From the NCBI RefSeq assembly GCF_010587385.1, contig NZ_CP047475.1, forward strand, positions 1,302,001-1,366,000: 64,000 nucleotides of DNA, read 5' to 3'. The DNA comes from Vibrio astriarenae (lineage in GTDB: Bacteria > Pseudomonadota > Gammaproteobacteria > Enterobacterales > Vibrionaceae). The position numbers and the translations under genes were made by a program. Each line of letters begins with the position of its first letter. Position 1 is the stretch's first letter. Below the pieces are notes generated by a model that ran no database searches, had not been told where the DNA came from, and was given only the letters and a program-made list of their open reading frames with translations. Below, one piece after another: positions 1 through 9,909 of the stretch.

Positions 1-2
1 GT

Positions 3-680
3 CCGATAGCGAACTATTTGATGAAGAAGCACCGTATCAGTCCGTCGAATGAGCAAGATGTAGCCGTTGGTTCCTATCACGAGAGTGAGGCACGAGTGGA
101 GCTTAGTCATTATGGTGTCTTATGGGCTTGGCTTGTTCTGAACGTGACTCTCATGCTGGGCTATAGCGTGAGCGAAGTCATTGAGGCGATGGGCCTAAAA
201 TTACCTCTTTTTGTGAGTTGTTTGATTGCCGGTATTCTCGTTGGCAACATTGGTCGTGCGCTGTTCAAAAAGCGTCGTACTCAAGCAAAAATTGAGCAGG
301 GACGCAAGGGGCTAGCCATGATTTCCGATATCTGTCTTGGCATGTTCTTGACGATGGCACTTATGGGGCTGCGTATTTGGGATCTTGATGGTCTATTTGG
401 CTATATCTCGGTCATCATGGCGGTTCAAATACTGGTATCACTGATATTCACTATTTTTGTGGTCTATTACCTGATGGGCCGCAACTACGATGCTGTGGTG
501 GTTTGTTCTGGTTTTGGTGGTATCACACTAGGCTCTACTGCAACAGCTATCGTCAATATGACAGCAGTGACTAATCGTTATGGTGCAAGCCCACAAGCCT
601 TTATTGTTGTGCCGCTAGTGTGTGGCTTCTTTGTCGACCTCATCAATGCATTGGTCATTAGCTACTTTGTTGGTTTGTAA
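3..680 (+). CDS. gltS: Sodium/glutamate symporter GltS-like, C-terminal part (5' end outside window)
   Basis: The frame is open to the left edge, so only the last ~226 residues are present; GltS proteins are ~400 residues. It would import glutamate with Na+ across the inner membrane. Visible features are a short charged loop, several hydrophobic segments, and the Gly/Thr-rich segment GFGGITLGSTATAIVNM that resembles the second re-entrant loop of the family. The C-terminus ends in a hydrophobic helix. TTG18 and ATG21 are probably internal codons. The call is based on family resemblance; other ESS-family transporters are possible. Confidence 0.75.
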   Translation, partial: PIANYLMKKHRISPSNEQDVAVGSYHESEARVELSHYGVLWAWLVLNVTLMLGYSVSEVIEAMGLKLPLFVSCLIAGILVGNIGRALFKKRRTQAKIEQGRKGLAMISDICLGMFLTMALMGLRIWDLDGLFGYISVIMAVQILVSLIFTIFVVYYLMGRNYDAVVVCSGFGGITLGSTATAIVNMTAVTNRYGASPQAFIVVPLVCGFFVDLINALVISYFVGL

Positions 681-760
681 GAACAACTACACTGAGATAA
701 GCCTGTTTAATAAACAATCAAAGCTCAGAGCACAATAATACTGAGTTAAAGAGAAAGAAA

Positions 761-1825
761 ATGTCTAAAGCCGAGAAATCATCAAGAAAACTAAGTTCCA
801 TCATTATCGCCATTATTGTCTGTATTTGGCTCTACAGTCTGTGGGCAGATCGTGTTACCCCTATGACAGGTATCGCTCGGGTGCACTCTTATCTCGTGCG
901 TGTTGCTCCTGAGGTTTCAGGTAATATTACCGCGGTGAATACGCTCAACAATCAGGTGGTGGAGGCCGGAGACACCTTATTTGAAATAGATGATCGTAAT
1001 TATCAAGTCAGTGTTCGCTCGGCTGAAGCGAACTTGGCGTTAGCTGGGCAAAACATTGGTGCAAGCACTGCCGCGGTTGAAGTCGCACAAGCAAAAGTCA
1101 CCGATGCGGTGGCGGCAAGAGACAACGCCCGAGACCAAGCCGCGCGAGTCACTGAGTTGGCCGGTCGAGGTGTGTTAAGCCAGTCTGATTTAGATAATGC
1201 GATAGAGGCGAAGGATAGAGCACAGGCAAACTTAAATGCAGCAGAAGCCTCCTTGGTTCAGGCGAAGCAAGCGCTAGGGCCAGAGGGGAATGACAATCCG
1301 CAAATTTTAGCGGCGCTGGCAGCACTGGAGCAAGCGCAGCTTAACTTGCAAAAGACAAAAGTACTCGCGCCATCGAAAGGCATTGTGACGAATTTGCAAT
1401 TAACGGTTGGTCAGCGCGCGTCGGCGGGCTCACCCGTATTGACCTTTATTGATCCTCGTGGCGTTTGGATTGCGGCCCAGTTTAGAGAGAACTCTCTAGA
1501 GCATGTGAGGGTCGGGCAAACCGTGAAAATTGTACTAGATGCGCTTCCAGGTCGCGTATTAATGGGTAAGGTTGATAGCATCGGTTGGGGTACTGGGGGC
1601 AGTAACAGTATCGACCAAGAAACAGGGTTTCTAAATGCCGAAAACAACTCGTTAAATGCACAGCGTTACCCGGTTAATATTGTCTTTGAGCGTGATGATA
1701 TACCCGACAATGTCCGTTTTGGTTCTCAAGCAACCGTGGCGATCATGACAGAGCAAAGTACCGTTGGAGAGTGGTTGGCAGGAATCTGGATGCGCATCTT
1801 GAGTGTATGGACTTATGTTTCATAG
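761..1825 (+). CDS. HlyD-family membrane fusion protein (AaeA/EmrA-like efflux subunit)
   Basis: This 354-residue protein is a periplasmic adaptor of a multidrug or aromatic-acid efflux pump. An N-terminal membrane anchor (about residues 13-29) is followed by a lipoyl-like half motif near residues 45-75 (VAPEVSGNITAV). A long Ala/Gln-rich coiled-coil hairpin spans about 75-195, then come the second lipoyl half (VLAPSKGIVTNLQL) and a beta-barrel region. It overlaps the next gene by 23 bases, so the two are translationally coupled. The pairing with a DUF2955/FUSC-type membrane protein points to an AaeAB-like pump; substrate unknown. Confidence 0.85.
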   Translation: MSKAEKSSRKLSSIIIAIIVCIWLYSLWADRVTPMTGIARVHSYLVRVAPEVSGNITAVNTLNNQVVEAGDTLFEIDDRNYQVSVRSAEANLALAGQNIGASTAAVEVAQAKVTDAVAARDNARDQAARVTELAGRGVLSQSDLDNAIEAKDRAQANLNAAEASLVQAKQALGPEGNDNPQILAALAALEQAQLNLQKTKVLAPSKGIVTNLQLTVGQRASAGSPVLTFIDPRGVWIAAQFRENSLEHVRVGQTVKIVLDALPGRVLMGKVDSIGWGTGGSNSIDQETGFLNAENNSLNAQRYPVNIVFERDDIPDNVRFGSQATVAIMTEQSTVGEWLAGIWMRILSVWTYVS

Positions 1826-2825
1826 CGCCGCGAATCCGGTCATTCGTTTAGTTTTTATCCCACTTGCGTTGCTGTTTTACTTGATAAGCACTGGCGCAAG
1901 CCTTGCGGTGTTGTCGCCAATATTTGTCGTTATGTTTATGACGATCATGCCATCACGGCCTCCTTTGAGTGTCCTATTGAAGGTGATGGCAGCCATGTTG
2001 GTCATCAGTTTTGGTATGGTACTGTTTGGTAGCGTGCTCGTAGATTCTCCAACCGGTTTTTGGCTCTACAGTTGGTTACTGATGTATTGGGGATACTCTC
2101 GTAGCCATCGTGACCCTAAAGATATCATTGCAACTCTTACGCTCGTTGTCGTGGTTGTCATGGTGGTCTTTAACAAGCAGATGAATATCCCGTTAGGTAT
2201 ATTGCCTCTCATGCTGTTTGAGAAGTTGGTGGTTGCAATTGTAGTGACGTATCTGGGGTTCTGGGTCTTCCCCGGTGAAGATAAAGATATCTTGCCAGAG
2301 CAGGGGACGAGTGCAGCTGACGACACGCCGATGGACAGCCTTGTGGTGGCATTGAAGGTCACGGCACTTACTATCGTATTAGCCGTATTGATAGGGATGG
2401 ATGCTTCTCAGACTATGCTGATTACCATTACCATCAGCAACATGATTAAAAGTGGCAATAGTCATGACCATCGAACGTTTAGCATGAACAAATTGGTGAC
2501 GACAACAGTGGGTATTCTGTTTACTTTGCCGATTGTTTTGCTAGTGATGGCTGGCGCACCAGATTTTGTTTTGTTCGGTGTCGCGGTGGTATGTGGCCTA
2601 CAACTCGCATGCTTTGCTATTCGACGCAAAACCACGTTATCGATCTATCAATTGCTGTTTACTAACTTTGTGGCTTTGGCCTATCAGATTTTGAATCATC
2701 CCGGTTATGATTCTCTGACTGCACAGATGATGCGTTTGCTTTCGATAACCTGTGCTATCGTTATCGGAGCTTTGATCTTGAGTCTCATTCAGAGTGAGAA
2801 ACTGGTAACAGCAAAACAGTCATAA
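1803..2825 (+). CDS. DUF2955/FUSC-type inner-membrane efflux protein (AaeB-like)
   Basis: A 340-residue, highly hydrophobic protein with two blocks of transmembrane segments (about residues 10-150 and 180-335) split by an acidic loop (PGEDKDILPEQ). This is the layout of DUF2955 and related aromatic-acid exporter proteins. It starts inside the upstream membrane fusion gene, from GTG1803 or ATG1815; neither has a strong ribosome binding site, as is usual for coupled genes. It probably forms the inner-membrane channel of the pump. The substrate cannot be read from sequence. Confidence 0.75.
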   Translation: MYGLMFHSAANPVIRLVFIPLALLFYLISTGASLAVLSPIFVVMFMTIMPSRPPLSVLLKVMAAMLVISFGMVLFGSVLVDSPTGFWLYSWLLMYWGYSRSHRDPKDIIATLTLVVVVVMVVFNKQMNIPLGILPLMLFEKLVVAIVVTYLGFWVFPGEDKDILPEQGTSAADDTPMDSLVVALKVTALTIVLAVLIGMDASQTMLITITISNMIKSGNSHDHRTFSMNKLVTTTVGILFTLPIVLLVMAGAPDFVLFGVAVVCGLQLACFAIRRKTTLSIYQLLFTNFVALAYQILNHPGYDSLTAQMMRLLSITCAIVIGALILSLIQSEKLVTAKQS

Positions 2826-3026
2826 TTCGCGTTTGTCCTTGTAGTAATAAAGTGGGTGCAGAACGAGTTTGATGACTTACTTTTACAAGTTAGATATGTA
2901 GCAGCAGCTCAAATTTCTATCTGAGTGTGCTCTTCTGTAATTCAATGTAAGGAATAGAGCAAATACTTCGATCTGGCTCACATAAAATGGTAGGGTACAG
3001 GTCAAATTTCATATTGAGGTTGATTG

Positions 3027-4190
3027 ATGTTTTTACTCGGTATCTCAGTAATCTGTTTACTGACGGTTATCTTCTTTTTAGTCAAGCTAGCAAAGCTCGC
3101 AGGGCAGCGTTCTCATATCACAGAGTGTCATGACAGTCGCAAAGACTGGCCGACGGTGTCAGTGATCATTCCTGCCCGTAATGAGGAAGCGAATATCGCT
3201 AAGTCTTTAGGTAGCATGCTGGCGCAAGACTATCCGTCAGATAAATTGCAGATCATTGTGGTTGATGACTACTCAGAAGATAAGACGGAAGCCATCGCAA
3301 CAAAGTTAATGGAAACTTCGTCATTTGACGCCCGTGTGATTTCAGGTCGCCCACTGCCGGAAGGTTGGCTCGGTAAAAGTAATGCGTGTATGTGGGGAGC
3401 CATGAATGCAACAGGTGAATACTTGTTCTTTGTTGATGCTGACACAGAGTCAGAGCCTGCGTTACTCAAGAGTATTATCGAGTTTAGCCTGACGCGAGAC
3501 ATCGAGCTACTGTCATTTAACCCGCAACAAGAGATGATTTCGTTTAGTGAAAAGTCTCTGCTACCGGGCGTGTTCTTATCAACAGCGAACTCGATGGATT
3601 TCGTTGCGTCAAATACCCCAGAGAAAGAAGAAGCGATCGCCAACGGTCAAGCTATGTTGTTCTTGGCATCGTCTTATCATGCAGAGCAGGGACACGATTT
3701 GGTTAAGGCTGATATCTCGGAAGACCTTGCATTTGCTGAGAAGTTTAAGCGTCGTGGTCATCGTATCTACTGGGCGTTTGCAGACTCGCTCATGCGCACA
3801 CGCATGTACACCAACGCACAAGAAGTGTGGGATGGTTTTTCTAAGAACATGCACCGCATAGTGAAAGCACCGACCCTGTTCAAAGCGTCTTGGTACTGGT
3901 TCAAGTGTCAATGGATTGCGTGGATGGCGCCAGTGTTATTGGTCATTTCGGCTATCGAATACCTACAATCGCCAACACAATTGGCAACATGGGCCCTTGG
4001 GGTTAATGCGATCACTATTATTGCGCTGCTCGCTACGTTTATAGGTTTGGTACGTGAACTGTTTGTGCCGTTGCACTACGCTATCTTTGTACCTGTTGGG
4101 ATCAGTCTCAATGGTTTTCTTACTTTGAACGCACTGCGTCTACACAGGCTAAATAAAGTGACTTGGAAAAATAGGAGTATCCCTCAATGA
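3027..4190 (+). CDS. Family 2 glycosyltransferase, membrane-anchored
   Basis: ATG3027 has an AGG ribosome site about 8 bases upstream and is preferred over TTG3024. An N-terminal membrane helix precedes a GT-A domain: VSVIIPARNEEANI (nucleotide-sugar binding start), VVDDYSED, and the metal-binding DADTE. Two or three hydrophobic helices close the C-terminus. The arrangement resembles CruC-like or lipid-linked glycosyltransferases. The stop overlaps the START-domain gene by ATGA, and an RND-type exporter follows, so this may be a lipid-modification and export group. Sugar and acceptor are unknown. Confidence 0.85.
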   Translation: MFLLGISVICLLTVIFFLVKLAKLAGQRSHITECHDSRKDWPTVSVIIPARNEEANIAKSLGSMLAQDYPSDKLQIIVVDDYSEDKTEAIATKLMETSSFDARVISGRPLPEGWLGKSNACMWGAMNATGEYLFFVDADTESEPALLKSIIEFSLTRDIELLSFNPQQEMISFSEKSLLPGVFLSTANSMDFVASNTPEKEEAIANGQAMLFLASSYHAEQGHDLVKADISEDLAFAEKFKRRGHRIYWAFADSLMRTRMYTNAQEVWDGFSKNMHRIVKAPTLFKASWYWFKCQWIAWMAPVLLVISAIEYLQSPTQLATWALGVNAITIIALLATFIGLVRELFVPLHYAIFVPVGISLNGFLTLNALRLHRLNKVTWKNRSIPQ

Positions 4191-4834
4191 GATCAAAATT
4201 GATCGCGGCTTTTCTAATCGTTTGTGCATTCGGCGCGCAAGCCATGCAAGACAATTGGAAAGAAGTGAAGGATAAGAAGGGTGTTAAAGTTTACAACCAA
4301 AGTATTGAAGGCAGCAGTTTTAAGGCGTTTCGCGCTGAAATGAACATCAATGCTAACTTGAGTACGTTGATCGCTGCATTCAATGACGTTGATGCTGGAA
4401 CGAGTTGGGTGGAAAATGTCGACGAGATGCGTCTAGTAAAGACAACGTCCGTGACTGACACCATCACTTACACGCTGTCGAAAGCGCCTTGGCCTGTTTC
4501 TGATCGTGATGCGGTAGTACATAACATCACAACGCAGGACCCTGAAACCTTGGTTGTTACGATTGATCAAGCCGCTGTGCCTGACTTTGTACCCCGTATA
4601 AAAGGTAACGTTCGCATCGAGCAGCTAAACAGTGCTTGGACCTTCACGCCTGTTAGCGAAAATGAAACCTACGTGACTTACCAAGTGTTCACTGAGCCTG
4701 GCGGTAATCTTCCAGCATGGCTAGTGAACACGGTTGCCGTTTCACAACCCTACAAGACATTCCTTGGGTTGCGTGAAATGGCAGCAAAAGCAGAATATCA
4801 GCAACAAGAGTTGGAGCATATCCAAAACTATTGA
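4187..4834 (+). CDS. START-domain (lipid-binding-like) periplasmic protein
   Basis: 215 residues with a signal peptide ending near residue 19 (FGAQA-M). The body matches the START/Bet v1 helix-grip pattern seen in bacterial START proteins: WKEVKDKKGVKVYNQ near the N-terminus, PWPVSDRDAV in the middle, and a C-terminal helix (LVNTVAVSQPYKTFLGLREM). Such proteins bind a hydrophobic ligand. It is coupled by ATGA overlap to the glycosyltransferase and lies before an RND/MMPL exporter, which suggests handling of a lipid. The ligand is unknown. Confidence 0.8.
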   Translation: MRSKLIAAFLIVCAFGAQAMQDNWKEVKDKKGVKVYNQSIEGSSFKAFRAEMNINANLSTLIAAFNDVDAGTSWVENVDEMRLVKTTSVTDTITYTLSKAPWPVSDRDAVVHNITTQDPETLVVTIDQAAVPDFVPRIKGNVRIEQLNSAWTFTPVSENETYVTYQVFTEPGGNLPAWLVNTVAVSQPYKTFLGLREMAAKAEYQQQELEHIQNY

Positions 4835-4992
4835 TCCCTCTTGTAAAGCCAGCGCATGGAAGCGCTAGCTTCGTACTTTTCCTCGTTATACATTTTCTTA
4901 CCTTATCTTTACTGATTTATTGATCAATACAATGCCATTCTAGTGCGGTTCTCGCTATGATAATGCCTTTCCTAGTTTAGCCTGTTTCTCGC

Positions 4993-7437
4993 ATGAACAA
5001 ACTGTTTTCTCTATTGCATCGCCATCCATACATCATTGCACTCCTCATTACTGTTACCACAGCCTACAGCGCATGGTATGGTCAGCGCCATTTTGAAGTT
5101 AATGCCGATCTTTCGTCGCTGGTGAAACAGGAAGGAGAGTGGGTAGATAATCTGGAGAGGATCAACCAGACCTTCCCTGATATAGGTAATGTCCTGGTTT
5201 TGGTCAGCAGTGATAGTGCTCAGAGCGCCGAAGCGGCAAAAAACTACACACAGCAATTAGCCGCTGAATTTCGCCAACATTCAGTCTTTACCGATGTATT
5301 TGCACCGAGCACATTTGAATGGTTTGATGAGTACGCGCTGGGCTTTATTGATGAAGTGGACTTCTCAAAGTTACGTGACGAGTTTGAATATCAGTTAGGA
5401 CCAGCAATTGTTTCCGCCAGAATGCAGAGTCTTGAACAATATTTTGTGCTGCTTGCAGAAAATGGCCAGAATCTTCAGAGCCCTTTGAACCCACTTTTAG
5501 AGGCCGCGACCGGTGAGCAAGTTGCATGGGAAACACGCCTAAGTGACGTGGTGTCAGTACCAAGAAATTACGTTGTCACGTTAACCGCTGAGCCAGACAA
5601 CTCGGAGAAAAATCCGAACCAACAGGTGATAACAAAAGTAGAGCAAGTTCTTGCCTCTGTAGAGCCACCTCAGGGTGTCTCAGTGGAATACACAGGGCAA
5701 ACTCCGCTGGATTATGACGAAATCAAAGATGCGAATGACAGCATTGCATTGGCAGGTAGCGCTTCACTATTTGGTTTGCTGCTCATTTTGGCGATTGGTA
5801 TCCGCTCTTTCCGAGTGATTGTGGCTTGTTACATCACGGTGTTGATAGGTTTAACGTGGACATTCGCAGCAGGGTTGGCCGTTGTAGGTCACTACAGTAC
5901 GATTTCCATCGTCTTTATGGTGATGTTTATCGGCCTTGCTGTCGATTTCGCCATTCATCTCTGCCTGCATATCCAAGAACTTCGTGCGGGTGGTCAAGAC
6001 AATCAAACTGCCATTAAACATGCATTGAAGCACTCATTTCGCCCTCTTGGTTTGTGCGCGCTCTCTTCTGCGATTGGCTTTATGAGTTTTTATCCGACGG
6101 CCTACTCCGGACTTGGTGAGTTAGGTGTTATTTCAGCCATGGGAATGATATTGGGCTTGATTGCCACGTTTGTCGTTATCCCACTGTTTTTTGAGCTATT
6201 CGGTTACCCTAAAGTGAAGCATCAAGTGAACCATGGATTTGGTTTACGCTATGGCGCTTGGCTAGAGAGTCAACGAAATTGGGTCGTAATGCTGTCTCTC
6301 GCGCTGTTCATCGTGATGGGTTGGGGGGCAACGAAGTTCAAGTTTGATTTCTCTACGTTGGTATTGAAGAATCCAGAGTCTAGTTCAGTCCTCTCACTCA
6401 GTCGCTTACAAGAGCTAGGCTTAGGCTCAAGTTATCAGCTCTACGCCATAGCAAGCGATGATGCGCAGGCTCAGCATTGGCAAAGCGAATTAGTGGTATT
6501 AGATACCGTGAGTAGCGTGACGATAGCCAATGATTTTCTTCCATCAGATTGGACTGATAGGCAAGCCAAACTGAATCAAGCGGTTGCAGGCATTACGCCT
6601 TTAGAACCAATGTCGTATGAAGCGTTCAGATCGCTTGCATTAGACCAGCAGTGGAGCAAGGCAGAAGCGCTTCCGGAGCAATTCCCGGCGCAAAATGCGA
6701 TGTTGCTATTTGCCGGGACACAAGATTTGGCTGGGGCAATGGTTGCTAAGCCTGCTCCAAGCATTGATCAGATTCCGCAAGATTTGCTCTCTCGTTTCGT
6801 CAGTGAGCAGGGGCAGTACTTATTAACCATTGTCCCAAATGGTGATATGACGAATGTTGCCTCGGTAAAAGAATTTATCGAGCAAGTGCAAGAGATTGCG
6901 CCTAATGCGAGTGGTCGCGCGGTGGCAGAGCAAGAAGTGGGTAAAATTATCGTCGGTGCTTTTCAGATGGCGATCGTTATCGCTGTCGTTGCGATAACTT
7001 TGTTGCTGACAACGACGATTCGCCGAGCGAAGGACATTGCTCTCATTTTTATTCCACTCACGTTGGCATCGTTAACTACGTTGGGAATGATGCATTGGTT
7101 AAATCTCTCTTTAAACATGGCAAACATTATCGTTATTCCACTAATCTTCGGTTTGGGTGTCGATAATGGCATTCATATTGTCAACCGCTTCAGATCTGTA
7201 GGCAATATCCATGCATTTTTCGCTACCTCAACACCGAAGGCAAGTGTAGTAAGCTGCTTGTCGACACTGATGACGTTTGGTGCATTGATTCTAGCGCAGC
7301 ACCAAGGTATGCACTCGATTGGTGTCGTGCTCACCATCGCGCTGAGTAGCATTCTTGTCTACAGCTTGGTATTGCTGCCTGTCACGTTGGAACTGACTCG
7401 AGACGTGACCAATGAGCAAATGAGAGTGACGAGTTAG
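4993..7437 (+). CDS. RND-superfamily MMPL-type exporter (HpnN-like)
   Basis: This 814-residue integral membrane protein has the two-fold RND layout: helix 1, a periplasmic loop (~30-255), five helices, then a repeat with helix 7 (~430), loop, and five helices. The paired GxxxD-like motifs GLAVDFAIHL and GLGVDNGIHI in the middle helix of each half are the proton-relay signature of MMPL/HpnN-type lipid exporters. There is no clear ribosome site before ATG4993. The neighbours (glycosyltransferase, START protein) suggest lipid or glycolipid export to the outer membrane. Confidence 0.85.
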   Translation: MNKLFSLLHRHPYIIALLITVTTAYSAWYGQRHFEVNADLSSLVKQEGEWVDNLERINQTFPDIGNVLVLVSSDSAQSAEAAKNYTQQLAAEFRQHSVFTDVFAPSTFEWFDEYALGFIDEVDFSKLRDEFEYQLGPAIVSARMQSLEQYFVLLAENGQNLQSPLNPLLEAATGEQVAWETRLSDVVSVPRNYVVTLTAEPDNSEKNPNQQVITKVEQVLASVEPPQGVSVEYTGQTPLDYDEIKDANDSIALAGSASLFGLLLILAIGIRSFRVIVACYITVLIGLTWTFAAGLAVVGHYSTISIVFMVMFIGLAVDFAIHLCLHIQELRAGGQDNQTAIKHALKHSFRPLGLCALSSAIGFMSFYPTAYSGLGELGVISAMGMILGLIATFVVIPLFFELFGYPKVKHQVNHGFGLRYGAWLESQRNWVVMLSLALFIVMGWGATKFKFDFSTLVLKNPESSSVLSLSRLQELGLGSSYQLYAIASDDAQAQHWQSELVVLDTVSSVTIANDFLPSDWTDRQAKLNQAVAGITPLEPMSYEAFRSLALDQQWSKAEALPEQFPAQNAMLLFAGTQDLAGAMVAKPAPSIDQIPQDLLSRFVSEQGQYLLTIVPNGDMTNVASVKEFIEQVQEIAPNASGRAVAEQEVGKIIVGAFQMAIVIAVVAITLLLTTTIRRAKDIALIFIPLTLASLTTLGMMHWLNLSLNMANIIVIPLIFGLGVDNGIHIVNRFRSVGNIHAFFATSTPKASVVSCLSTLMTFGALILAQHQGMHSIGVVLTIALSSILVYSLVLLPVTLELTRDVTNEQMRVTS

Positions 7438-7441
7438 CCAT

Positions 7442-8362
7442 CTATTTCTGATTGACGAGACTCAAACCAATGGTGACCACCTTATCGCAAAACCAGCGAT
7501 AGAACGGGTCACTGGTCAGCCCTGAAGTCCAACACACGGCGATCGGAATAGAGGGTAATGATTCAAGTGTCTCGTAATTAAACTCACCTGAGAGTGTGAG
7601 AGACTGAACAAACTTTTTGGGGCCAACCATGATTGCATTGGTGGTTTTCAAAGTTTCTAAAGCGAGCCAAAGACCGACCTCGTCAATAAGAGTGACGTTC
7701 TGTTCGAATGCACTCTCATAGATTTGTTGATAGCGTTTAGAGCCTTTCATTTTGACTAACGGGAATGTCTTTAAAGCGAGCGATTTCTCATCCTGCGACA
7801 TCGAAAATAGAGGATGGTCATGACGCGCTATATAGCCATTTTCATGGTCTCCTAGACTCGCACTTTCACACAAAGACTCAGCTCCAACCATGGGGCCCAA
7901 TGCAAAGTTAATGTCACCCTTATAGAGTTTCTGAATGTTTTCTTCGCTCCAATTTTTGCAAGTGATACTGACATTCGGTGCTTCTCGGTTCACTTGAGCA
8001 AGAAGCTGTGTCATCCAGTTAGGACTTGCGTAGTCGGAGCACATGATGGAGACATTGGCTTCGATCTGTGTGAGGTCAAGCTCTTCAGGCAATACGAGCG
8101 CTCTAAGTTGCTGACAGAGATTCTGTACTAAAGGAAAAAGACGTGTTGCTTTAGGAGTGAGGACGAGCTGATTCCCGGTTCTGACCAACAAAGGATCGTC
8201 AAACATATCCCTAAGCTTATTCAGTTGTTTACTTACCGCTGGCTGAGAGATAAATAGGATCTCTGCACTTTTTGAGATGTGTTTATGCTCAAGTAACACT
8301 AATAGTGTTTTTAATAAGTTAAAGTCTAAGTTCCGCAAGCTTTGAATCTCATCGTTCCTCAT
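7442..8362 (-). CDS. LysR-family transcriptional regulator
   Basis: An N-terminal winged HTH (about residues 10-70: LDFNLLKTLLVLLEHKHISKS, then AVSKQLNKLRDMFDDPLLVR) and a substrate-binding domain typify LysR regulators. ATG8362 has GGAAGGG five bases upstream and is preferred over the TTG 18 bases earlier, giving 306 residues. The 3' end faces the RND exporter gene with a 4-base gap. The gene is divergent from an outer-membrane beta-barrel-like gene; LysR proteins commonly control a divergent neighbour, but no operator was identified. Confidence 0.9.
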   Translation of the reverse strand: MRNDEIQSLRNLDFNLLKTLLVLLEHKHISKSAEILFISQPAVSKQLNKLRDMFDDPLLVRTGNQLVLTPKATRLFPLVQNLCQQLRALVLPEELDLTQIEANVSIMCSDYASPNWMTQLLAQVNREAPNVSITCKNWSEENIQKLYKGDINFALGPMVGAESLCESASLGDHENGYIARHDHPLFSMSQDEKSLALKTFPLVKMKGSKRYQQIYESAFEQNVTLIDEVGLWLALETLKTTNAIMVGPKKFVQSLTLSGEFNYETLESLPSIPIAVCWTSGLTSDPFYRWFCDKVVTIGLSLVNQK

Positions 8363-8607
8363 ACACACCCTTCCGCACAATGACCTTTATCTACAACATA
8401 GGTTTTTACTGGCGGTTTTCAATACAGAAGTCTCTCTTCTTTCTCACTGAGCACTGATATACCCATAGTCATTGGTTTGCGTCATAACTATAACTTGACG
8501 TTATTGCGCCTATGAAAATCAACCATTTCTTTTACTTCTCTTAACTTGTCAATATGACTGCATCCAAGCCCAGCACTGTTGCGGGTACATCAACTAGGAG
8601 GCTTTCA

Positions 8608-9129
8608 TTGAGCAAAACACGAAAAGTGGTTCCAACATTGATTCTGTCATTGAGCTTATTGTTTATGGGAACATCGCCTGCGTTAGCAGAAGATGATTGG
8701 GGAAAACAACATATTGACAGTTTCTCTTTTGGCGGTTTGTTTGAGGGAAGTTCGAAGGATATGTACTTTGGTTACACACGCTATAAGCAGGAAGGTATCG
8801 GGCTAGGTGTTGAAGTAGCACTCTATCGTTACAAGCACACAAACGATGAGATTGATTACTCATCAACATACACCGAACGCGACTTATCGTTAACGTTTCC
8901 AGTGGCAGCGACAGATAAGATCTACATTTCGCCGTCACTCGGTGTGCGTCAAATCAAAAATTCACATGAGTTAGAGGGAGAAGGACTAGAACATGAAGTG
9001 AAAAACTATGAAGCACTTTACGGCCTAGACCTTACCTACATGCTCGACAACGTCAGCATCACTATCGGGGCAGATAAATCGAAAAGCTCAGAATGGTCCG
9101 TGTCATATGGGCTAGGGGTTTCGTTCTAA
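8608..9129 (+). CDS. Small outer-membrane beta-barrel-like protein, unknown role
   Basis: The frame opens at 8554, but a strong AGGAGG (8596-8601) sits six bases before TTG8608, which gives a clean signal peptide (SKTRKVVPTLILSLSLLFMGTSPALA-type, cut before EDDW). I therefore take TTG as the start, 173 residues. Alternating polar/hydrophobic strands, many Tyr/Gly residues and a final aromatic (YGLGVSF) suggest an eight-strand or similar barrel in the outer membrane. It lies divergent to the LysR gene and upstream of a lipoprotein gene. No function is assigned. Confidence 0.75.
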   Translation: MSKTRKVVPTLILSLSLLFMGTSPALAEDDWGKQHIDSFSFGGLFEGSSKDMYFGYTRYKQEGIGLGVEVALYRYKHTNDEIDYSSTYTERDLSLTFPVAATDKIYISPSLGVRQIKNSHELEGEGLEHEVKNYEALYGLDLTYMLDNVSITIGADKSKSSEWSVSYGLGVSF

Positions 9130-9199
9130 CCACCTTGGTAATGCTCCAATGATTTGGGCTTAATCAAAATTTAGTAGATTTAATCTTATAGAGGTATAC

Positions 9200-9895
9200 A
9201 TGAAACGTGTATTAAAACTGACTTCAATCGCTTTACTTGTCTCACTAGCCGCTGGGTGTAGCTCATCAGGAGGAACAAGTGGTGGAGGTGAGACTACGCC
9301 ACCGAAATTTGATGGTGATTTAGGATACGAAAATGTTGATCCAAACTTTGGTAATGATGCTCCAGAAGTGGATGAAGGACCTGACTTAGGCTTTGATTTA
9401 GGCTACGTGTACATTCCTGATATTGATAAGGAAGTACCAGTACCAACGCACCCAATTGAAAGGCACATTCAAAACCCAGATGCAAAAATGGGTGTCGTTA
9501 AAGAGCGCTCGGATGATCAAGAAACACTTTACACAATTTATTGGGGTGAACGTCGCGTTGGTGAAATCATCATTAATGAAGAGGGCATCACCGTCACGGC
9601 TCTGCACAGCGACAAGGAGATCTCAGCGAAAAAGAACACTGATGAAGACTCATGGCAGGTGCGCGGTGTCGATGGCAATGTTAAAGGCGACGTTAAACGC
9701 TTAGATAATGGTAACTGGATTGTTCGTGAAGAGATCACGCGAGAAGTTTATGTATCAGTGGTTCGAGATGGTCAAAGAATCTTTGTTCCGGTGAGTGATA
9801 TTAAAGATGCGATCAAGCCAAAAGCAAAAAAAGCCGCGCCTAAAATGATCGTTCCTGCCTTACCAGCTCAAAGGGTACGTCCTACCCTCGGTTAA
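9200..9895 (+). CDS. Lipoprotein of unknown function
   Basis: A 231-residue protein with a lipoprotein signal peptide and lipobox LAAGC (Cys20), then a Gly/Ser linker and a low-complexity stretch with repeats of the type DLGYENVDP / DLGFDLGYV. The C-terminal half alternates beta-strand patterns (RRVGEIIINEEGITV) and ends in a Lys/Ala/Pro-rich tail. GAGG precedes ATG9200 by 8 bases. It follows the beta-barrel gene in the same direction, 70 bases away, so both may act together in the envelope. The family is not recognised. Confidence 0.75.
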   Translation: MKRVLKLTSIALLVSLAAGCSSSGGTSGGGETTPPKFDGDLGYENVDPNFGNDAPEVDEGPDLGFDLGYVYIPDIDKEVPVPTHPIERHIQNPDAKMGVVKERSDDQETLYTIYWGERRVGEIIINEEGITVTALHSDKEISAKKNTDEDSWQVRGVDGNVKGDVKRLDNGNWIVREEITREVYVSVVRDGQRIFVPVSDIKDAIKPKAKKAAPKMIVPALPAQRVRPTLG

Positions 9896-9909
9896 TACTC
9901 TTACCCATA

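Noticed and set aside
3547..3861. Alternate-frame ORFs over real genes (for example within the glycosyltransferase and nif genes)
   Set aside because: They overlap strongly supported genes, have no ribosome sites and show no domain pattern.
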